Below, one piece after another: positions 1-13,637 of a stretch of DNA of 64,000 nt (positions within the stretch are counted from its first letter, which is position 1; every line of letters begins with the position of its first letter). Both the position numbers and the translations under genes were made by a program. Location of the stretch: contig OZ018410.1 in the NCBI GenBank assembly GCA_963969595.1, positions 39,599,413 through 39,663,412 on the forward strand. Reading direction: 5' to 3'. The notes under the pieces were generated by a model that did not search any database, had not been told where the DNA came from, and worked only from the letters and a program-made list of their open reading frames with translations. The stretch is from Neckera pumila. Taxonomy: Eukaryota > Streptophyta > Bryopsida > Hypnales > Neckeraceae.

Positions 1-696
1 ATGAAAATGGTTTTAAATGACACCTAAATGGGACTAGAAACTCATTTGTTTGGAATAAAGGTTAATGTCCAAAAACTTAGTTTTAGAATAGACAGACTTT
101 TGAAAACTAGTGACCTCTATTCATATGCTTAGCATTATGAATCTATTTTAACCATTAGGGGAGATTGGAGGGCATTGGAGGGCCATTTAGGCCCGTTCTC
201 TAATATGGCTAGATCTATGAATAAGCGATATGGGCTATCAGAATTTTTTTTTTCACAAAAAAAAAAAATCCTCTCTCCCAAATATCATTTTAGGCTAATT
301 TTTTATTTTTTATTTTTTTATTTTTTATTTTTTTTGAAAATGATGTAGCATTCTCTTGACCACATCAGCCAGCAGCTTTCTTGCATTCTCACAGTCTGGG
401 AACGCAGGATAACTCGCAGTCTCTTAGAGGCCTCAAATCTCTTCTAACGCCTAAAGGACCAACCTGCTATTTTTAGCAATATAGAAATTTTGGACAGGTA
501 TATATGACTAGAGATTTGCATATCTTAGACTGCAATTCTAGTAGAAGGAGGGACAAAAAATATCTTTCATATATACTAAATTTCAAGGCATTTGGAAATA
601 TGAATAAAAAGTTATGGCCTAATATTTAGTTTGTTTCTAAACTTGGTCAGTTTGGACAAACAAAAAAAAATTCTTTTTTCAAAAATAAAAATTTGA
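1..696. other. AT-rich intergenic sequence
   Basis: No gene is visible. There are homopolymer-rich stretches (A/T runs near 245-345). At about 446-480 a degenerate copy of the TTAA-element end (CCTAAAGGACCAACCTG) resembles the start of the element end at 11666, so this is probably a transposon remnant. Confidence 0.5.
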
Positions 697-2050
<1,354 letters not shown>

Positions 2051-2059
2051 CTATCACAA

Positions 2060-2760
2060 GCTAACACTGTATGAGGATATAGACGGTGCACAGCAGATGC
2101 TGGCTAATTTGGAGGAGCCGGTGCTGGAACTGGACTACGTCGAGATCGTGCACGTGGTACATCAGTTTCAAAAGCACTACCTCCAATAATCAGCATCCAA
2201 ATCTTTCAAGCAATTGGTGGGCGAACTGGAGCAATAGGCGGGCGGACTGAAATAGCTGACAGCAACACAATAGAAACTGCAGAAATCTCTTATTGGACTA
2301 GACTGTATATTGAAGACTTGACTGGACGTACTAACATGTCCTTGTCTTTGTCCGAACTACTAGCTCCGGTAATCAATTTTCAGATCTTCCGAACAGTCAG
2401 TGGATGAATTAGAGCAATAGACCGGCCAATTTGAATCCTCAAAAGTTCTTGAATCTTGGCCCAAGCCTTTGATGGTCATACACCGGTGACATGTGGCCTG
2501 ACTAGAAAGGCCCGCAGTCGCACAGTGGTGACAGGTGACCTGACTGGAGAGGCCAGTGCCTTGTCATTTGAGCTGTTAAGCTCTGTAATTCCTATCATCT
2601 CTAAAGACATAAATCCTATGTATAAATAGAATCTCCTCTGAGAATCACCCAAAATTCAATCTCTAAAGGCTAAAATTGAATGAAATCCAAGCTCAAAAAT
2701 ACTCTCTGAAACATTCAACAACATTTTGAAGTTAGTAACTTTAAATTTTATAAATCACAA
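2060..2760 (+). other. Coding-like fragment followed by promoter-like sequence
   Basis: On the + strand about 2070-2180 reads as an open segment containing EEPVLELDYVEIVHVVHQFQ before stop codons. Downstream, at 2630-2645, lies a TATA-like element (TATGTATAAATAG) followed by pyrimidine-rich and A-rich sequence with no gene start. The arrangement resembles the edge of an old retroelement or pararetrovirus-like insertion. That is inference from layout only. Confidence 0.25.
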
Positions 2761-4130
2761 CTAGCTTACTCCCACAAAATGATAATAATAGAAATGAATA
2801 CCTCGTTCAATATAAATCAAAATAGACTTCTGAAACACATGAATTGGACTAGATAGGCCTTTTAAAAAATTAATGAAATTCACTAAAAATTACGTTTAGC
2901 AAACCGGAAAAAAAATAACACAACATACCTCACAAGACCAAATCCAACGTTGAAGAATGAGAAAATGGACCCTCTGCTTACTCTTAGGATTCAAGGTTTG
3001 GGGAAACAAGGGTGTTTCCAAATTTTTGACATACTTTTTTATGGCTGATTTTTGGCCTACAATCCCCCCTTCCCCCCATTATAAGATATTGCCTATCCAA
3101 TGATGAAAAAAACCACCATCAACGTATCACCAATTGCGAGATATAATAAGTTCAACTTTTTGAGGATGAATTGACTTTTTTTATTGGAGGGCATTTTGAA
3201 ATTTGGAGTAAACCTACCCCCCTAATATTAGAAGTTGCCCAAATATGCTACATTTACCAATACACGGGACAACTTTCAGTAAGGGGTTACAACGTTGTAT
3301 CTTTTTACTTGCGAATCTGCATTTTGGGGTGTAAATCTGCATCAAAATCGCGTACAGTATCCAATTGCTTCAGTTTTGGGCCCATCTTGCTTGATGTTTT
3401 GGCGTGCATCCAACGGTATAGGTCACACCTTCCATCTTGGTCTTGAATTTCCTACATGGTTATTTCATTTGAATTCTTGCATTTTTCATTAGCTTTTTCT
3501 ATGTTTCCATTTTGGATTTGGAATTGCATATGTGGGGATTCCATTTGGGTGCTAGGCATTTACCTTTGCTTTTTAAACAAGTTTATATTGGGCTTTGAAT
3601 ACCCATCTTGTAAATTCCATTTGAATTTTGGTTTTAGGATGTAGGTTTTGGATTTGGATTGTAAGGCTGTAGGATTTGCTCAAAATGACAACAACGGTTT
3701 TACTAGGGGTTGGTTTCATTGTCTTTTGGATAGTATGGTCTTCTTGGAACTTATTATTTCACCTTTGAAGGACATTTAACATCGTGACTTGATCCAACCT
3801 TCATTATATTTTTATATGATGAAGATCCCTATTTTAGGGATGTTGTATTTTTTCTACATAGTCCTACATGTTTGCAATTGGGTCGCCATTTTTTATAGTT
3901 GGAAACATTGAGTTCCATTTGATTTGATTTTTCAAAGCCATTTTCCTTATAAAAATCATAGTCATTATGAAAATGTTCTAAATACTATGAAATTTTGGAG
4001 GTCAGTGGATTTGAAGATGACTCACATGTTGGTGTAATCAATTCACCCCTTGGATTCATATCAATAGAATTTGTCCACTCCAGTAGAACTATGTGTACAC
4101 GTGGTGATTTTTTGAGCTTTCCGGGATGAT
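2761..4130. other. Intergenic sequence without recognised genes
   Basis: AT-rich sequence. The open stretches on the + strand (for example 3171-3446 and 3456-3644) are short, lack domain-like composition and are not bounded by good splice sites. Nothing convincing is seen. Confidence 0.5.
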
Positions 4131-4136
4131 TGAAGC

Positions 4137-4620
4137 TTCAAAGTTTGATCAAATTTGTAATTTTGACAATTTTGTGGAGATTTCAAATATTTTGGGAGGA
4201 AGATAGTGTTGTCTTTCTTTTCTCTTTGTATATCCAGAGCATTTGGAATGAAGAACTATGTGTCTATGAGGTGTATTTTTACTACTTGGGCTTCTGTGAG
4301 TGCTCAGAGTTTGATCAAATTTGTAGTTTTGACAGTTTTGTGGAAATTTCAGTTGGTTTGAGAAGAGGATGGTGTTGTCTTTCTTTTCTTTTTGTATGTC
4401 TAGAGATAGGGGAGAGTAGTTTTGCATCAATGGCCTTTGATCCAGTGGACATTGGCTCAAATTTGAGAGTTTGATCAAAATTTGTTATTTTGACAATTTT
4501 GTGGTGATTTTAGCTAGGTTGGGAGGATGATGGTGTTGTCTTTCTTTTCTCTTTGTAGGTCCAAAGCATTTGAAATGAGCATCTATGTGTAAACGTGTGT
4601 GAAAGGGTTAAATTCTTAGT
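4137..4620. repeat. Three degenerate tandem copies, period about 165 bp
   Basis: Units starting near 4137, 4306 and 4466 share blocks TTTGATCAAA, TTTTGACA and GTGTTGTCTTTCTTTTCT in the same order, with clear divergence between copies. The function is unknown; this may be an old minisatellite or internal repeats of a transposon. Confidence 0.75.
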
Positions 4621-4660
4621 TTTTTGGCTTCAACGGGTGAAGATTTCTTATGGCATTATT

Positions 4661-4932
4661 TTATTGTCTTTTCATCTTCTTCAACATCCCATGGATCCTA
4701 TGTTCTTGACAGCATGCCATTAAATTTGGAGGGACGTCAAGGTATTCCTTCCTTTCTACAAGAACTAGCAAAATTTCGCCCCCTAAAAAATACTGGCTAG
4801 TTGCATTGACTGAAATCCCTCTGACAAGACTTGCAATCTGGCTACAAGCTGGCCAGGATAGCTGAAGCCGGTAACACTCCTCATCTACGAACTCTAATGC
4901 AACTCTGTCCCCGATCAAAATCTACGTTGATA
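4661..4932 (-). CDS. Possible terminal exon of an unrecognised gene or pseudogene
   Basis: A minus-strand open stretch of about 85 codons reads as a normal soluble protein segment. It contains RVALEFVDEECYRLQLSW near its start and QEHRIHGMLKKMKRQ just before the stop. An in-frame TAG lies directly upstream, within a possible splice acceptor (AACGTAG), so it would have to be a 3' exon or the end of a pseudogene. No continuing upstream exon could be assigned with confidence between 4933 and 5300, although that interval has further weakly coding-like minus-strand sequence. The family is not recognised. It lies about 0.6 kb upstream of the maspardin start, on the opposite strand. Confidence 0.25.
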
Positions 4933-5039
4933 TCTATCTCTGACGAAAGATTTCAGCGAAAGCCTCTGCGGGACGCAGCTGGCTTGCTTGCAGGAGCAAT
5001 TGCGGAAAGCCAAGTAGCGCCATCCCTCTCCGCTGGGGA

Positions 5040-5567
5040 GCAGTTTGTTCCGATGTGTATTCTCTCGCACTCGCACTCGCACTCGCAGGTGTAGGACGTG
5101 TCGCCACTCCGGATCTCGGTCGCAGCTGTCCGGAGGTACTTTTTCTTTAGAAATCTCATCTTCTGAAGAGAATATGAGTTTTTTGCGCTTGTGGCGTTTA
5201 CTTTTGCGGGTTTGCGAGCTTGTGGGTTTGTAGGTTTGTGGGTTTCCAGACGCGAACAAGAATTTGTGTTTTAGGTTAGGTTTGATCAGTTGCACTCTCT
5301 TTTGCGGTTCTTTTGATTGAGCCTCATCGCGGACCTGGACTGCGGACCTTGTTCGAATCGGGACTTCTGGCCGGGGGAATTTTCGGGATAGTTTTCCGAA
5401 TTTATTATTTGCGCTCTAGGGGTTTTCCGTGTGGATCTTTGGTGTGTGTTCTGTGTTCGATTTCCTTTCGAGCGATATTGGAATTTTTGCTCGTTGCCTT
5501 GGTGTTTTTGGACAGCAATTGAGTAGAGGTTGGTTGTGCAGATGAGAGAGGACTAGAGCAAGAAGTT
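5040..5567 (+). promoter_or_regulatory. Probable promoter and 5' leader of the maspardin gene
   Basis: The interval before the maspardin start is higher in GC than the flanking DNA. It contains a short hexamer repeat (CTCGCACTCGCACTCGCAG, about 5069-5088) ending in CAG-GT, which could be a leader splice site. No TATA box is obvious. The exact transcription start cannot be read from sequence. Confidence 0.35.
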
Positions 5568-8500
5568 ATGCCTGAAGGGATGAGTGGTTCGGGCGACTAC
5601 GTTTATTTCAAGGCCCATGTGCCGCTCCATCATATTCCGGTACTGTTCCGTCCCTTTTTTTTGTCCGATCGGCTCTCTCTCGCCCCCTCTTAGCGCCTTT
5701 GATTTTGTTTTCGTGCTTTAGCGGGAGTGCTGTGCATTTACTGCTAAAGATTTCACTTGGTTTAACCTTGGGATCATCATAGACACGGACGGAAAGGAAT
5801 GTTTTGAGTAACTAATCAGTTATCTATGGTTTAATGTGCCATCGAAATTTTTTCTCCTTTTCTGAAATAGTGCTCTTGGTTTATCCTTGGGATCACCGTG
5901 GATAGCGAGGCAACGCAATCTTTTGAGTGAATATTCAGTCATCTTATGGTTTAAAGTGCCATCAAAATTGTATACTCTTGTTAAATAGTGTGCATTTGGT
6001 TTAACCTTGGGATCAATATAGAAGGAGTGGCAGGAGAATATATTGAGTGAATAATTAGTCATTCAACTAGTGGCTTAGCTTGGGATTTGGTCAACGGTGT
6101 TCCAGTCTGTGATACTGGAGTACATGGTGTTTGAATTAGCATTTAACGTAGGAAATAGTGTATTATACACTATTTAGAACATATAGGTTGGTTGAGTGCA
6201 ACGAAGAAATTGCCATACTACTTGAATGTGATTTTGGAGAACTCTGCTGGCACTGGTTTTGCAGATTGGATCAAATGGCTCCAAGCAGTGGCGCTACTAC
6301 GACTACGGCCCCAAGTCTGTGGCGCCTTTAGTATGTCTCTCTGGCACACCAGGAACGGCCGATGTGTTTTACAAGCAGATTCTCACTTTATGCCTCAAGG
6401 TATGTGTCACGATTCAATCGTTAGTCAGTTTCTGAGATACTTTGGTCCCCTTGTCCATGCTTCCGAGAAGTGCAGGTTGTTAGGTCAAGGGATTGCGAAA
6501 CAAGTGCACGAATCACATGAAGGGTTAGGGGTACAGTCACGTGCCATAAGTCGTTGTACCCTAACAGTCCTTTTAGAAAATGAACCCAGCAAACATTTTA
6601 AACATTGTTGGTGTGTTATATAAAGTACTAATTATTTTATTTAAGTATGCCTAGAATTGTCATCTATTTGATGTCATATCAGTAATCTTAGCTCAATGGT
6701 AGAGATTGTTGCTCTTATTAGTTAATGGCTTTAGCCGACACTTACACCGACTCGGACCAGCTTAGCCTTCACTTGTTAACACTAATTGTCTTTGTAACCT
6801 ATGTCAAAACCAAATTCTATTTACGTTAAAAGGTTGTATACTTTCATATCCGGTTCACTTTGTTTCTTAAATTGTCATGAAATTGTTCGAAAGGAAGATT
6901 TCACAACTTCTCAAAAGGCTACAAAGACTTATGGCACGCGACTGTCCATTGCAAGGATTTTAACGTTTTCTCTTGCACTAATAATTGGGTTTCCTGAAAC
7001 CCAATTTTTAATGTGACACGCCGTTAGTCCGAAGACTGAATAATTGGGAAGCTGCAAACAATCAAGTTTCTGATCTTGATGTGCCACAATTTGGCCAGGC
7101 GGCCTGGGATTGCCTGTGGTCACCAATTTATTGAGCTGAATTTTGGAGAGGCTGTGTGTTTTTCCACAGGGTTTTAGAGTAATTGCTGCGGATGCTCCTC
7201 CAGTTTGGACTCATCAAGAATGGGTCACATCTTTTGAGAAGTTCTTGGATGCCCTTGGTTGTCATCATGTAAGGACCTTGCGTCATGGCTTGTTTGTTTT
7301 CCTAACCAAGTCTTTGTTTAGGGAGAAAGGCTGAAGCTATTGTTAAGTGATGTCAGATCTAGGGTGTGAAGAGAGATCTCTTTTTTGAGTGACTGATTTG
7401 TGTTGCATATAATCCAGAGAGTTTAAGATTGAGTTTATTGCTGGGGTTTACAGGTTCATTTGTACGGTACTTCTCTTGGCGGATTCTTGGCTCAAGTGTT
7501 TGCCCAGCATCGGCCACGTCGTGTCAAATCCTTGCTCCTTTCTAACACCTATGTGGACAACCACCTCTTCCAAGTATCTATGTCTTGGTCAGCTCTGTGA
7601 GTTTTCTGCCCTCTGCCCTTGCCCCGGCCCCCCTCGCAAGCATTTAAAATTTGGTCAGCGATAGGTGGCATTTTCTTCATTTCTTTCAAATCAGAACGTA
7701 AATCGTATCGCTTTGTTGGCCATTCCTTGGTGTTCCAAATCCTCAGAGGTTCAGTAGATTATTCCCTGCAGTCTAAGGATCTGGATTTTGGGATTCTTTT
7801 TGGTTTTCATGCTCCTCTGAAAGTCTCTAACCCAAGACAGGTTCAACTGTGCTGGATGTCGTGTAGCATAAGCTGGACGCCTGAGTTTGTCTTGAAACGG
7901 TTCATCCTCACGGGAATTCGTGACGGTCCACAGGAGCCTGCAATTGCTGATTCGATTGACTTTGCAGTGAGCCAGGTATGTTGTCCTGAATTGTCTAGCT
8001 ATTTTGTGTTTTCTGATTTCTGTTTCAACTTTTATCATACTTTTCTTTCGAGGCTGTCGAGGTTACTGATGGGAGGTGTGCCTTTTGAATGATTAATCTT
8101 TCTAAGTGGCTATCCTGCTGTTATGGAATAGTTTTTTGTGTCATGTAACGGGGTTGGTTTTGTTTGGAAATTTAGTATTCCTGTGAAGGAAGACCTATAG
8201 CTAGAATCGACTCTAATGTGAGCTTTTCTTACTTTCACAGCTGGAAACTCTGACAAGGGATGAATTGGCTTCACGATTAACCTTGACTACTTTACAAGCA
8301 GCAGTGGGGCAACTCGGTCTTGCTGATTCCTCGGTTACTATAATGGATGTGAGAACCGTTTCGTTAAACTTACGGTTACCGCTTCTGATTTCAAGATTGC
8401 CTACTGAGGTTCTTTGATGTGTTGTCGAGCTTTTTTCTTTCTGTGAATTTTTTTTAATTTTCGGTGGGAGTCGTTGATTTGGCTGTGAAAGTGATTCTGC

Positions 8501-9974
8501 TCTGTGGTTATGTCGGCCAAACTCCATAACAATTGCTTGCGTAATCATCTCAATGTACAATTTGTTAATCTGCTGATTAAGTTATTAGTTCATTTATTAG
8601 ATTTATTTGGTGCCGCAGACGAATGACTATTGTGCGGTCTCTTCTTTCCTGAAAGATCAAACTGGCGCTCGCTATCCTGGGGCTCGTCGAGCTCTTCTGA
8701 AGTCGGGAGGAGATTTTCCTTTTCTTTCTCGTGCTGATGAGGTCAATCTTCATGCACAGGTATGTATTATTCTCTGTTACTGGGGTAGGAAGAAGTGCTT
8801 GCTAGACTTGTGATGATAAATTTCATGAAGTGTTTGTTTTTCAGAAGCATCGTTAAGGTAGAGGCTAGTATTTGCCGCTCTTCTGGAGTGTTATTTTTGG
8901 GATGCCCCTGTTGATGGTAGTATCCTCTACCTTGGCTAAATGCCCGTGGCCATTCATCCTTGAATCGAAATGGGTTGTCTACTGTCACTTCAGTGTTCTA
9001 CAACCTCCCGGTTTAAAATTGCGTATGAAATTCATACACAGTGATCATTGCTTGAAGATTCTGTAGAGAGATCGGCAGTCTGTGCCTGACGTTTACATTT
9101 ACTATAGGATGTATGAGCTGCCTCTAACATCCAATTTTTTGAATGCAGTTGCACTTGCGACGTGCAGGAGTTGAAGGTGCACTTCCGTTAGTTCCCCAGT
9201 CCCTGGCAAGAGTCCCCGTATCTAAACAAAGGAACACAACTGTCGAAGAAGAAAGGAAAAAGGACGATAAGGTCGCATCTGCAGCTATTGATGAGCGAAG
9301 TGAAGTGAATAGGGACCTCAAGAAGAAGGGAATTAGTGGTAATACCTTGGGGCGGTTGAGAAGTGATCTCTTTCCGTCCAGCTTATCTTCCGCAGAGGAA
9401 ATAAAAAATGAAGACAAAGGTTTGGTCATCAATGAAGATGGTCTACCTTTAGTCAAGGATATGAAAAAGAAGGGACTTACTGCAGGATCTTCTATGAAAA
9501 GACTAGATTCTGGCAGCCTTTTCATGAGCAGTAGTGGTTCAGGCTCGTTTCATCGAAATGGAGATCCTTTAGGACCCTTGGGAAATGATTTGAGTGCGCC
9601 ACAACGAGTTTTCATGCGACCCAGTGGTATGTTTTGTATCTCACCTTCGATCGTAGTGGGACATTTTATATGCTTGAAGAATCAGCCAGTCACTTTGCAT
9701 TTGACAAGTCAACTACTGTAACGGTTCCAAATGTGAACAAGCATTTACGTGAAAGTTTTCTGCTTTTCACCGACGTTAGGACGTCAAGCTTTTGACAGAT
9801 TTAGTTTTATGATGCTTTCGCAATGGAAGATTTTGGAGTCGGCTGTTCTGGAGAGCGTCTCTTTGAGTACTTCCTAGTGTGGTGTTTCTGTCATATTTGT
9901 CGAGACCTTGTGTGACTGATTAGTGCTCATTGCATTTTGCAGGATCCGCAAGCTCAAGTCTGGTGGAATCATGA
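5568..9974 (+). CDS. SPG21: Maspardin homologue (SPG21/ACP33 family alpha/beta hydrolase)
   Basis: Nine exons: 5568-5639, 6265-6399, 7170-7268, 7454-7596, 7867-7975, 8241-8348, 8619-8759, 9149-9626, 9943-9974. All junctions are GT-AG and in phase, giving about 438 aa. Maspardin is an alpha/beta-hydrolase-fold protein; the human member binds CD4 and localises to endosomal/trans-Golgi membranes, while the plant role is not established. Visible landmarks are GDYVYFKAHVPLHHIP at the N-terminus, KQWRYYDYGPKSVAPLVCL, the nucleophile elbow YGTSLGGFLAQ in exon 4, SWTPEFVLKRFILTGIRDGP, and DFPFLSRADEVNLH before the end of the fold. Exon 8 adds a long lysine/serine-rich, low-complexity C-terminal tail typical of plant members. 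A second in-frame ATG at 5580 is an alternative start. Intron 1 carries a tandem repeat. The assignment rests on remembered family sequence. Confidence 0.9.
5755..6065. repeat. Three tandem copies of about 120 bp inside maspardin intron 1
   Basis: Units begin near 5756, 5877 and 5996 with the shared block TTGGTTTAACCTTGGGATCA and continue through GAGTGAAT, CAGTCAT and GGTTTAA(A/T)GTGCCATC. Copies differ by substitutions and small indels. They lie wholly inside the intron. Confidence 0.85.
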
Positions 9975-11665
9975 GTCACTAAGCGATAATACTGAAACTT
10001 AAACCTTTGGAGCATGACTTTCGTCAGGATGTCTCGAGTACTTCCGATGACTTAACTCCGAAGTAGAGTAAGCTGCGTAGGTAAGGTTTGTCAAATATGA
10101 GCTCTGTTATGGAGCGGATGTATCATAGACCCCAAGGTTCCATGCTGTTATCGACACATAGCAAATGGCCTGTCCCACCTTTGTATTATGTTGTTATTTC
10201 GAGTAGAGACAACTCTCCATGAAATCTGTTTGCATGGAAGTTTGGAAAATGATGTGTCCAATTATTTTCACCTGCCAATATGGGCAGGACCACCTTCTGT
10301 CACATGCCATGTGCTAGACTCCAGGAGCAAGTAGTGAGGGCTACTGTAGTAAATGTAGGTAGTACTGCTAAGCATGTACGTCATTAAGCATGAAGGTATT
10401 TCTTTTCACAAGTGCCGTGAGGCACTTGTTTGATGCACATTTACATGTTATAGGCACTTTCTCTGCACTTATATGAATACACTATTTTCTCAGCGTAATA
10501 CTTCTGCAGTCATTCATGCCATCAGCAACTGTATAAGGCCCTCGTTTTAGGCTAGAATGCTGTGGTCAATCCTTCTTAAGGACTCATCACTTGCTTGTGT
10601 TTCATTCTCCCCGTTCCCTGCTTGTGCTTCGCTCATGGCTTGCGCTCTCTGCTCCTTGAATTTGTTCTTGTGCTCTTCCCTGTTGCATTAAGATTCCTAC
10701 TTGTACTCTCTGTTTGTGTTACACTTTTTTTTGTCCTTGCACTGTGCCATGCAAAAGCTGCCCCATTCGCAATTCTAAGTCCATCTTCAATATGCAATTC
10801 CATTGAGGACGCAACTTACATAATACTCCGTATGTCTCTAATGTTCTTCAATGATAAAAGTGAAAAAATTGTCTTTTATGTGATCCAAATGTGAAAGATA
10901 ATTAGTGGTACTCTTGGCAAATGAATGACTAATAAAAATTCTAGATGACATGGACTTATAGACTCAAAGTTCTCAATGCTTGGGTATATCTACATCAAAA
11001 TCTTTAGAAAGAATGTTCTACTTCAAATCCTAAGGCTTGCAACTAAGAACTCAAGAGGATGAAAAGTATAAAATATGTTATAGAGTGCTACTTCAAAGCC
11101 TCTAAAAGTAACAATTATTAGGTCAATTTTGCATGTCAAGGTAATAGAGGTCTTTCTCCAAAGGCAGGGCCAACAACACTGTAGTGAGAGAATTTCCAAT
11201 ACCATAGTTTGCAAACGTGTTCAAACAACTCCAATCCAACATACAATATTGAATGAAAAGGTGAACTTTTTCATGCTCTAGGGATACAAAGAGTCATCCA
11301 AGTGAATTTTAACCCTTGCTAGCAAGGATTTTTTTTATTGCCCAAAAGTGATACAATGTTTTTGTTTTAGGAAATATTTGACTATATATTTTTGTTGGAT
11401 GCAATTGCAAAATTGCTACCAAAACCCAAAGACTATCCTTCCATTTTGGAGGAATGCATATACATTGGATGAATACATGAATTTTAATCCACATTTGATG
11501 TGTATTTTCCATGTCTATGAATGTAAAGAACCTCAAAACTCCATTGCCTTTGTCTAATGTTTTATTTAAACATGATTTTTGACAGTTGACAATAGCCTTG
11601 GCTATCTTTTGTAAAGAAAATTTTCACTTAAAAAAAAGTTAACATAACTCGATTATTGCTAAATT
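9975..11665. other. 3' flank of maspardin and intergenic DNA
   Basis: About 9975-10260 is probably maspardin 3' untranslated sequence. The rest is AT-rich. Open stretches such as 10595-10894 are leucine/cysteine-rich and show no family features. No gene is supported. Confidence 0.5.
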
Positions 11666-11824
11666 TTAACCCCTAAAGGACCAACACTCAAAACTGCCAT
11701 TTTTGTAGCAAAGAGTAAAAAAATTGAAAATAGATATCACCAAGTATCACATGAGTATTGAAGAAATACTTCTCCAAAATGATAACCAAAGTGAGAAAAG
11801 AAAAAAAGAAAAAACCTGCCCTGG
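11666..11824 (+). mobile_element. Truncated end of a TTAA-type miniature element
   Basis: TTAACCCCTAAAGGACCAAC at 11666 matches the terminal signature of the B and C families, and the following block (AAAACTGCCATTTTTGTAGC) resembles subterminal B sequence. No matching right end was found; the next element starts at 11825. Confidence 0.55.
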
Positions 11825-12468
11825 TTAACCCCTAAATGCCTAAGGCTAGTTTTGGGTCTCTTGGAATTTGCTCTAAATTGAACAAATTGTCAACATTTTG
11901 ATAATCTGTATCAATTTTTTTGGATTGTAACCGTACATATTCAAACTAGACATGTTAGAGATTTCATAGGAAAAGAAAACACAACAATGTTACTTATGGA
12001 ACAAAAGATTATAATCTTTGACCATGACGGTGCTAAAATTGCAAAAATCTTTCAATCTTCATTATACAAGTCAAATCTAAAAAGTTGGTGACCAAAAAAA
12101 TATGAGGTTAAAGGGCCTAACTTGTATAACCCCGATCAATTTATGGCTTCTTAAAATCTACTCTACAACTTTCTTAAATGAATTTTGAATGTGATTTTTT
12201 CTCCAAGATCTAGTGTATTTGAGGTTCATTTCCAAGAGCTCTCAACACTACGGGAAGTCAAGATTGCAATGGGTACCCTTGTACAAAAACTTGAATAGAA
12301 AAATCACTATCATTTATTTTCAAGATCGGATTTTTGGTGCTAAAATTAGACTTCAAGAAGAACTTTCGAAAAATATAAACTACTAAAAATAGCAGTTTGG
12401 TTAGGTTTTATTTAACTTCAAACTTTTGCAAACACGAGATTTGGGTGCCTTGGGCATTTAGGGGTTAA
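11825..12468 (-). mobile_element. TTAA-flanked MITE, family A copy 1 (piggyBac-type termini)
   Basis: A 644-bp non-coding element begins TTAACCCCTAAATGCC and ends in the inverted equivalent, so both ends read TTAA-CCCCTAAATGCC inward, with the TTAA at each outer edge as a target-site duplication. Read from its right end, it aligns throughout with the copies at 24132 and 29823 (shared block AAATAAAACCTAACCAAA), so it lies in the opposite orientation to them. TTAA duplication is the hallmark of piggyBac transposition. Confidence 0.85.
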
Positions 12469-13597
12469 AGGGAAATGGACCAGACCAGACACTTGTTGTG
12501 GTGTGCGTCTCGCCACTCTGTCGGCTCCTCGGCTTTCCAGATTCTGGAGGCGCCCTTGAAGCCCAATTTCCATTTTGCGGCCTTCGTCTCCACGTAGTCC
12601 TGTTGATCTCCAGTCTCTCTCATTTCGCTGGGCGATCTCGCTTTCTTCATAAATTTAGAACACCCATCTTTCAAAAAGAAAGAAAATTCTCAAGCCACCA
12701 GTAAACCCTACTATCTCCTGTGTATACAGGTCAAGCTGATTTCCTCCCCACCCCCCGCCCGACATTTTTGATTTCATTGTGGTTCCGCAAGTTTTGCTAC
12801 GCTTTTGATTTTGCAGCTCTTGTGCTTCGCCAGGTACTTCCACGCCGTTTTTCCCCCCATTTCTGGATTGAGTTTCTAGTGGGTTTGAGTTGTGATGATA
12901 TGTGTTTCGGCTACTTTCACAACCTAGGTTTTAGTTGCGAGGTCTGATTGGCAAGGTTGCGGGTGTCTGCGCCCACTCCTTGGCGCACCTAATTTCTGTG
13001 TATGAGTTTGCAAATGAAGCTGTGTTCTTCAATCAATTGAAACTCTGAGGAGGTTTTGGGTTCATTTTTTTCCCGATTATATCAATCTTAAGTGGTATGA
13101 GCAAAACGTTGGTTCAATTTCAGATTAGGTGAGGTATTCTATCGCTACCAATTATATGAGCAAAACTTGCGTCTTCCTCTTGGTTCAGAAGAAATTTTGA
13201 TTTCAAGTTTCAAGTCCATTAGGGTTTAGGATTCATTTGTCCATGTCTCTGAGAAGCGCAGATCCTGCATGATCACCAGTTTTGACATTTTTTTCATAAT
13301 CAAGATCCACGCAAGGTGTTCCTGTTGCTAGGGTTGGTTTTGATTCGGATTGCTATAGGATTTTAAAGCAAATTAGGTCTTTTTATGTAAAAAATTTGAT
13401 TGGAATGTCAATTTTGGCACTGCTAGAGGAAGGCGTGGATTCATTTGTCGGTGTCTAGTGATATGGGTGAAGCAAGAGTGTTTGTTTCTCCGTTTGTATG
13501 GAAACCCTAGTTTGAGAAGCAGACTTTAGTTTAGGGTGCATGTTATAAAGATGGCGATCAGACTCTTACAGACTTACACCCGACAGCCTTGTTTTCT

Positions 13598-13637
13598 CCC
13601 TCAATATGCGTTCAAAAGACAGGCCTCACACTACCTG
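13598..13637 (+). repeat. 40-bp direct repeat, copy 1
   Basis: It begins CCCTCAATATGCGTTCAAAA and matches 14966-15005 at 39 of 40 positions. The flanking sequence is unrelated, which suggests a copied segment rather than an old large duplication. Confidence 0.9.

Noticed and set aside
6685..6720. tRNA-like A-box (TAGCTCAATGGTAGAG) in maspardin intron 2
   Set aside because: No B-box (GGTTCGA-type) or acceptor-stem pairing follows at the right distance. At most a degraded tRNA-derived fragment.
10595..10894. Hydrophobic open frame downstream of maspardin
   Set aside because: Leu/Cys/Val-rich translation of T-rich DNA without splice context or family features.
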